From: GCA-2687025 sp964473525
GTDB lineage: Bacteria; Poribacteria; WGA-4E; GCA-2687025
Assembly (NCBI GenBank): GCA_964473525.1
Contig: CAYYPK010000012.1
Span: 104,865-168,864, forward strand
Length of the DNA stretch: 64,000 nt
Direction of reading: 5' to 3'
A program made the translations under genes and the position numbers. Shown here piece by piece: positions 60,756-64,000 of the stretch (positions within the stretch are counted from its first letter, which is position 1; every line of letters starts with the position of its first letter). Below the pieces are notes generated by a model, which was not told the DNA's origin, did not search any database, and saw only the letters and a list, made by a program, of their open reading frames with translations.

Positions 60756-61777
60756 TCACCGTTGCTTCATGGCGCCCCACGTCGTCGTCAGCTTGTCGTG
60801 CATGTTCACGGCGAGGTCTACGGCTCCCGTGTCGAACGCATCAACGCGGGCAGTGATGCCGGCGGCGTTGGCCGATTCCCAGCCGCCGATCGCGTATATC
60901 GTCGACCCCACGGCCACGGCGGCGAGCCCGAAACGCGGGATCGGCATGTCGGCGGCCTTGGTCCAGCGATTCGTACGAGGGTCGTACACTTCCACCGACG
61001 CCAAGACGGCCCCGGTACTGCCTCTCCCTCCAATCGCGTAGATCAGCCCACCGGCCCCACGCATCCAAATCGCCGGCGGGCGGTCGGCATATCCCTCTTG
61101 ACCGCCCAACTGTCCGTCGCCGGATCGTACTCAAACACCGACGCAAGCGCTGGGTCGTCCCACGAGCCGCCCATAAGGTAGACCCTTCCACCTGCCGCCG
61201 CTGCGCAAGAGCTGATTCCGGGGGCGGGAGGATCAGCGATGCGCCCCCAGGAGTCGGCGCTTGGGTCGTAGACCAGGGCGTCGTACTTCAGGGCTGCGTC
61301 GGGACCCAGCCCGTAGACCTTGCCTCCCACTGTCGTCGAGGCCAGACCGAGAAGGGGAACGGGCGCGTCCTGCTTCATCGTCCAGGTATCGGTCGTGGGG
61401 GCGTACTGTTGGTTCGCCGTAGGCTGCACCCCGCCGATGACGTACAGACGCCCACCGACAGTTCCGTGCGCGGAGAACACATCCCCGTCTGGGTCGGGCA
61501 GCGGCCCTCTTTCTGTCCACAAGCCAGTTCTGGGGTTGTACACCTCTATCAGTCGCGCGAAATCCCCTCCACCTGCAACACCCCCGACCGCATAGATCCT
61601 CCCGCCGATGGCCCCTGCCGCAGGTTGACCCCGACGTGTGTGCAGGCTTCCTGTCTCGGCCCACGTGCCAGGTATCGCGGCGGCTGTGGTCGAAGCAGTT
61701 AGCAGCGCCAGCAGCGCGAGGCACGGAAGGGGCCTTGCGAATGCACCGCAGTGGGGAATGGATGGAGAGCGTTGCAC
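60756..61777 (-). pseudogene. Exported Kelch-type propeller with C-terminal WGAMK tag, frameshifted
   Basis: Two overlapping frames together give a full-length paralogue of the neighbouring Kelch gene: signal peptide and repeats 1-4 from 61777 to about 61090, then repeats 5-6 and the tail HDKLTTTWGAMKQR down to 60756. In the first frame MPTARRRFGCV runs into a premature stop; adding one G to the run of four G/C-rich bases near 61066 restores GCVGAGGLIYAIGG, matching the neighbour residue for residue in length. So a 1-base loss, biological or technical, is likely. GTG at 61777 has GGAGA seven bases upstream. Confidence 0.75.
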
Positions 61778-62286
61778 CAATGCTTCTCCGACGAAGTGGT
61801 TTGTCCCTGGCGTCACGGTAGGATAGGCCACTCACCCACCCGCGTCAATTACGTATGGAAATACGTCCTATAGAGTGTCGAGCTGTGTGCCCGTTACGCC
61901 CCCGGGCAACGGGGCCGTCGTCGCAGCGCGCCGCGACGTGGCCAATCGCGGCCGACCAGGGGGAGCGGCGCGGCGCAGCGCCGGGAACATCGCCGTTCCG
62001 GGCATTCTGACCAGGCAGGGGCTTTCTCAGGTAGACTTACCGGTATCGGCCGGCAATCGAAGCGGGCCACGACGCGCGCACCGCGCACGGAACCTCAATG
62101 CACTACGGCGGACACGAACTCGGCCCATAGGCTTCCACACGCCGCTAGGTGCAAGCCAGATCGTGGGTTGTGGCTGCCTGTCGGCATTGTCCGCGCGGTG
62201 GTCCCTGTGGAGGGTTCTCAGGAACGCCATCGACATGATGGCCCGTGCGGTGCGGTTGATCTCGGCTCTTAGCAGTTGTTAGGTCA
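61778..62286. other. Intergenic region upstream of the Kelch/PD40 operon
   Basis: About 500 bases with no gene I can support; a plus-strand open frame at 61875-62282 is Arg/Ala-rich and lacks a ribosome binding site or recognisable motif. The region should hold the promoter of the leftward Kelch/PD40 set and the terminator of the next gene to the right, but no clear hexamers or strong hairpins were found. Confidence 0.4.
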
Positions 62287-63240
62287 CTATCGGCCCGTCG
62301 CCTTGAGCCAACCCCAGGTGGACAGCTCCCGCGCTGAAGCCGTCACCGCGCGCTCAGAATGCGCGCCGTACCATGCGGGGGAGCCATCATAGGCGGCGTC
62401 GGCAGTCAGCCGCTGTACATTGCCCGACTGTAGCGCCAGCACGTATATGTCCCCGACTCCATCGTCGCGACTGGTCACGAAAGCAATGCGCTCCCCGTCC
62501 GGCGACCAAGCTGGCGAGGAGTCTTGCCCTGGATGCCGCGTTACGGGAACGGCGCGGCCTTCATCCTCGCCGTCAGCTGACATGATGTAGACATCCTGCG
62601 CGCCGTTGAGACCGTCCGCAAATGCGATCCTCGAGCCGTCGGGGGACCATGCCGGTTCGCCAGCGTTGGGTCTCTGCGTGAGTTGCCGTACGTTCTTGCC
62701 GTTCGCCTTCATGCTCCACACGTCACCCTGGGCTGCGTACGCAATCCGATCGCCGTCGGGAGACCACGTCGGCGACAATGCCACCTGGCGCGCAGCGGTA
62801 ATACTCGTCGCGTTAGCGCCATCGGCATCCATAGCGAATACCCGCTGGTCTTGCCAGCCCACGACCCGAACAAAGGCAATGCGCCACCCGTCACGGGACC
62901 ACACGGGCTCTGCATCCACGCCGGGTCGGTTGGTGAGTCGGATTGTGTCGCTGCCGTCCGCGCGCATGGAGTAGACCTCGACATCGCCGTCGCGTACAGA
63001 GTGGAACACGATACGGGATCCGTCCGGTGACCACTCCGCATGGCTGCTAGGCTTGGGCGCGTCCGTCAACTGCGTCGGAGGGCCGCCGTTGGCTCCCGTG
63101 GTGTATACTTGGGGGATCGCGGTGCGCATTGATGTGAAGGCGATCATCCCTTGGTCGTTGGCGCCGATGCTTGTGACCACGCACAGCCATAGTGTGTGGG
63201 CGCCGATGGCGAGGGGTAGGCGATTCTTACGCCTTTGCAT
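62287..63240 (-). CDS. Exported PD40 beta-propeller with C-terminal WGWLK tag, separate from the array
   Basis: The 317-residue protein has a signal peptide (RLPLAIGAHTLWLCVVTSIGA) and PD40 units such as AEWSPDGSRIVFHSVRDG, PTWSPDGDRIAYAAQGD, PAWSPDGSRIAFADGLNG and PAWSPDGERIAFVTSRDD, ending ARELSTWGWLKATGR. It is more diverged than the array members and about 500 bases away from them. GAGGA seven bases upstream supports the ATG at 63240. Confidence 0.85.
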   Translation of the reverse strand: MQRRKNRLPLAIGAHTLWLCVVTSIGANDQGMIAFTSMRTAIPQVYTTGANGGPPTQLTDAPKPSSHAEWSPDGSRIVFHSVRDGDVEVYSMRADGSDTIRLTNRPGVDAEPVWSRDGWRIAFVRVVGWQDQRVFAMDADGANATSITAARQVALSPTWSPDGDRIAYAAQGDVWSMKANGKNVRQLTQRPNAGEPAWSPDGSRIAFADGLNGAQDVYIMSADGEDEGRAVPVTRHPGQDSSPAWSPDGERIAFVTSRDDGVGDIYVLALQSGNVQRLTADAAYDGSPAWYGAHSERAVTASARELSTWGWLKATGR

Positions 63241-63351
63241 GCGCCGATCCTCTTTGCGACTGCACATCGTGCGGAGCGGCCGAGTAGTCGCCAGCCGGCT
63301 CCTATCCGTTGAGACCGGCGAGGCGACACTCGGCCGTGCGCTGCCTCATGT

Positions 63352-63648
63352 CTAGTGTTCCGCAGCTATGTAGCACGTTGCAGGAGCCGCTGACGGGCAG
63401 GACCATCGGCACTCGAAGCCTACGCCTGGATCAATGCCGATGCACACCAGGCGGTTGTCCTCGTTGCACGGCCCTTGCCAGGCGCAGGCGTCGGCGTGCG
63501 CGTTACCAGCGAGCAGCATCTGCGCAAGTGCAGAGCCGCCCAGCACCGCGCCAGCAGCCAACGCCTTGCTACGGTCGGCGTTGCCCTCTTCACTGGTCAG
63601 CAGTTCGAAGAGCTTCTGCTTCCTTCCGATCACTCTGATGGGAGCCAT
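63352..63648 (-). CDS. Small exported Cys-rich protein
   Basis: The 98-residue product starts APIRVIGRKQKLFELLTSEE, followed by a hydrophobic stretch (KALAAGAVLGGSALAQMLLAG) and a likely cleavage site at NAHA-D. The remaining 40 residues contain six Cys, enough for three disulfides (ACAWQGPC, RLVCIG, FECRWSC, ATCYI). The long polar leader before the hydrophobic part is unusual for a Sec signal. It could be a small structural, toxin-like or modified peptide; I recognise no family. GGGAG before the ATG at 63648 supports the start. Confidence 0.65.
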   Translation of the reverse strand: MAPIRVIGRKQKLFELLTSEEGNADRSKALAAGAVLGGSALAQMLLAGNAHADACAWQGPCNEDNRLVCIGIDPGVGFECRWSCPSAAPATCYIAAEH

Positions 63649-63894
63649 TCTATCATCTCCCTTCATTTCATTCTTGGATTTCCGAGCGAGACTGCACTCA
63701 CTCGAAGCCTTAGACAGCGCGCGCTCCGAGGTAGCTCCATTGCGGCATTATCGCGTCCCTCGCTCCCTCAAGATAGCGGCGGAGATGCGTATAGAAGGTG
63801 AATCCACTAGGCGTGCTGGCCGCTCACGCCGCGACCACAATCAGATACGTGAAGCCTATCGAACGCGCGCTTATAATGACAGGTAAGGTACACT
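63649..63894. other. Long untranslated leader of the Cys-rich gene
   Basis: About 245 bases separate the promoter at 63895-63924 from the ATG at 63648. I find no supported small gene inside. The length leaves room for an RNA element, but no known riboswitch pattern is apparent. Confidence 0.3.
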
Positions 63895-63924
63895 AATATA
63901 CCTAAGTAATGGGGGGCGTGTCAA
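63895..63924 (-). promoter_or_regulatory. Strong sigma-70-like promoter with overlapping dyad
   Basis: On the minus strand, TTGACA (63924-63919) is followed by an 18-base spacer and TATATT (63900-63895), close to consensus. The region is AT-rich compared with the rest of the window. A dyad AGGTA-N8-TACCT at 63886-63903 covers the -10 box and could be an operator. The downstream gene is the Cys-rich exported protein, 247 bases away. Confidence 0.65.
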
Positions 63925-64000
63925 GGCATTCGATGGGGCAGTGCCACTAGGGCGATTCGACATTTAGGCAGACCAGGTAACTGCTGCTGCGAGTTGCAGG

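Noticed and set aside
61875..62282. 135-codon plus-strand open frame in the gap after the Kelch genes
   Set aside because: No Shine-Dalgarno, Arg/Ala-rich composition, no recognisable motif and no support from neighbours.
1..64000. tRNA, rRNA and CRISPR arrays
   Set aside because: No T-loop (GGTTCRA) patterns with cloverleaf flanks, no rRNA-like conserved strings and no regularly spaced short repeats were found; the only regular repeats are PD40, WD40, Kelch and TPR coding units.

Overview
The window is high-GC DNA from an uncultured, probably anaerobic or mixotrophic Gram-negative-type bacterium. LolA, a lipoprotein with a lipobox and many exported proteins point to two membranes. The mix of a bacterial Wood-Ljungdahl (reductive acetyl-CoA) operon with large families of exported beta-propeller, Kelch, FG-GAP/ASPIC and concanavalin-like proteins fits candidate phyla such as Poribacteria and their relatives. 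That placement is an inference from gene content only. A run of 10 Ns, two probable frameshifts and one in-frame stop suggest a metagenomic or scaffolded assembly.

Layout. 1-2751: the end of a prenyltransferase/terpene-cyclase-like gene and a large secreted repeat protein. 3106-5706: a fused NfnA-NfnB transhydrogenase, convergent with the main operon. 31228 down to 5721 (minus strand): about 22 genes in one direction, in the order fhs, hdrC, hdrB, hdrA (giant fusion), mvhD, folD, metV, metF, DUF3786, cooC, a small His-rich gene, cooT, a small orphan, acsD, acsA, acsB, acsC, acsE, acsV, cooC, an HD/zinc-ribbon gene and a ferredoxin-like gene. This encodes the methyl branch from formate onward, the MetFV-HdrABC-MvhD electron module, CODH/acetyl-CoA synthase, the corrinoid protein, its methyltransferase and reactivator, and nickel insertion factors. 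No formate dehydrogenase is present. 31457-34788: a secreted TPR protein coupled to a CRTAC1/ASPIC protein. 34875-40320: two secreted concanavalin-like paralogues, a polytopic membrane protein and a broken lipoprotein/WD40 locus. 40399-51389: housekeeping genes (thpR, pgsA, rimO, lolA, dusB, an MFS transporter, a pore-less voltage-sensor protein, a homocysteine methyltransferase) and a small accessory cassette with an XRE regulator. 51494-63240: a tandem, translationally coupled array of secreted PD40 (TolB-like) propellers and two Kelch propellers, plus one separate PD40 gene. 63352-63648: a small Cys-rich exported protein downstream of a strong promoter.

The most unusual signal is a short C-terminal motif, W-[G/A/S]-x-[L/I/M]-[K/R], lying 6 to 21 residues from the end of 13 exported proteins of three unrelated folds (PD40 propeller, Kelch propeller, concanavalin-like) and absent from the cytoplasmic genes. 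It looks like a fold-independent C-terminal tag, possibly for sorting, anchoring or a shared partner. Also notable are the HdrA-GltD-HdrA fusion in the methylene-THF reductase module, and the small-gene nickel/CODH maturation set. No rRNA, tRNA, CRISPR array or insertion sequence was seen.
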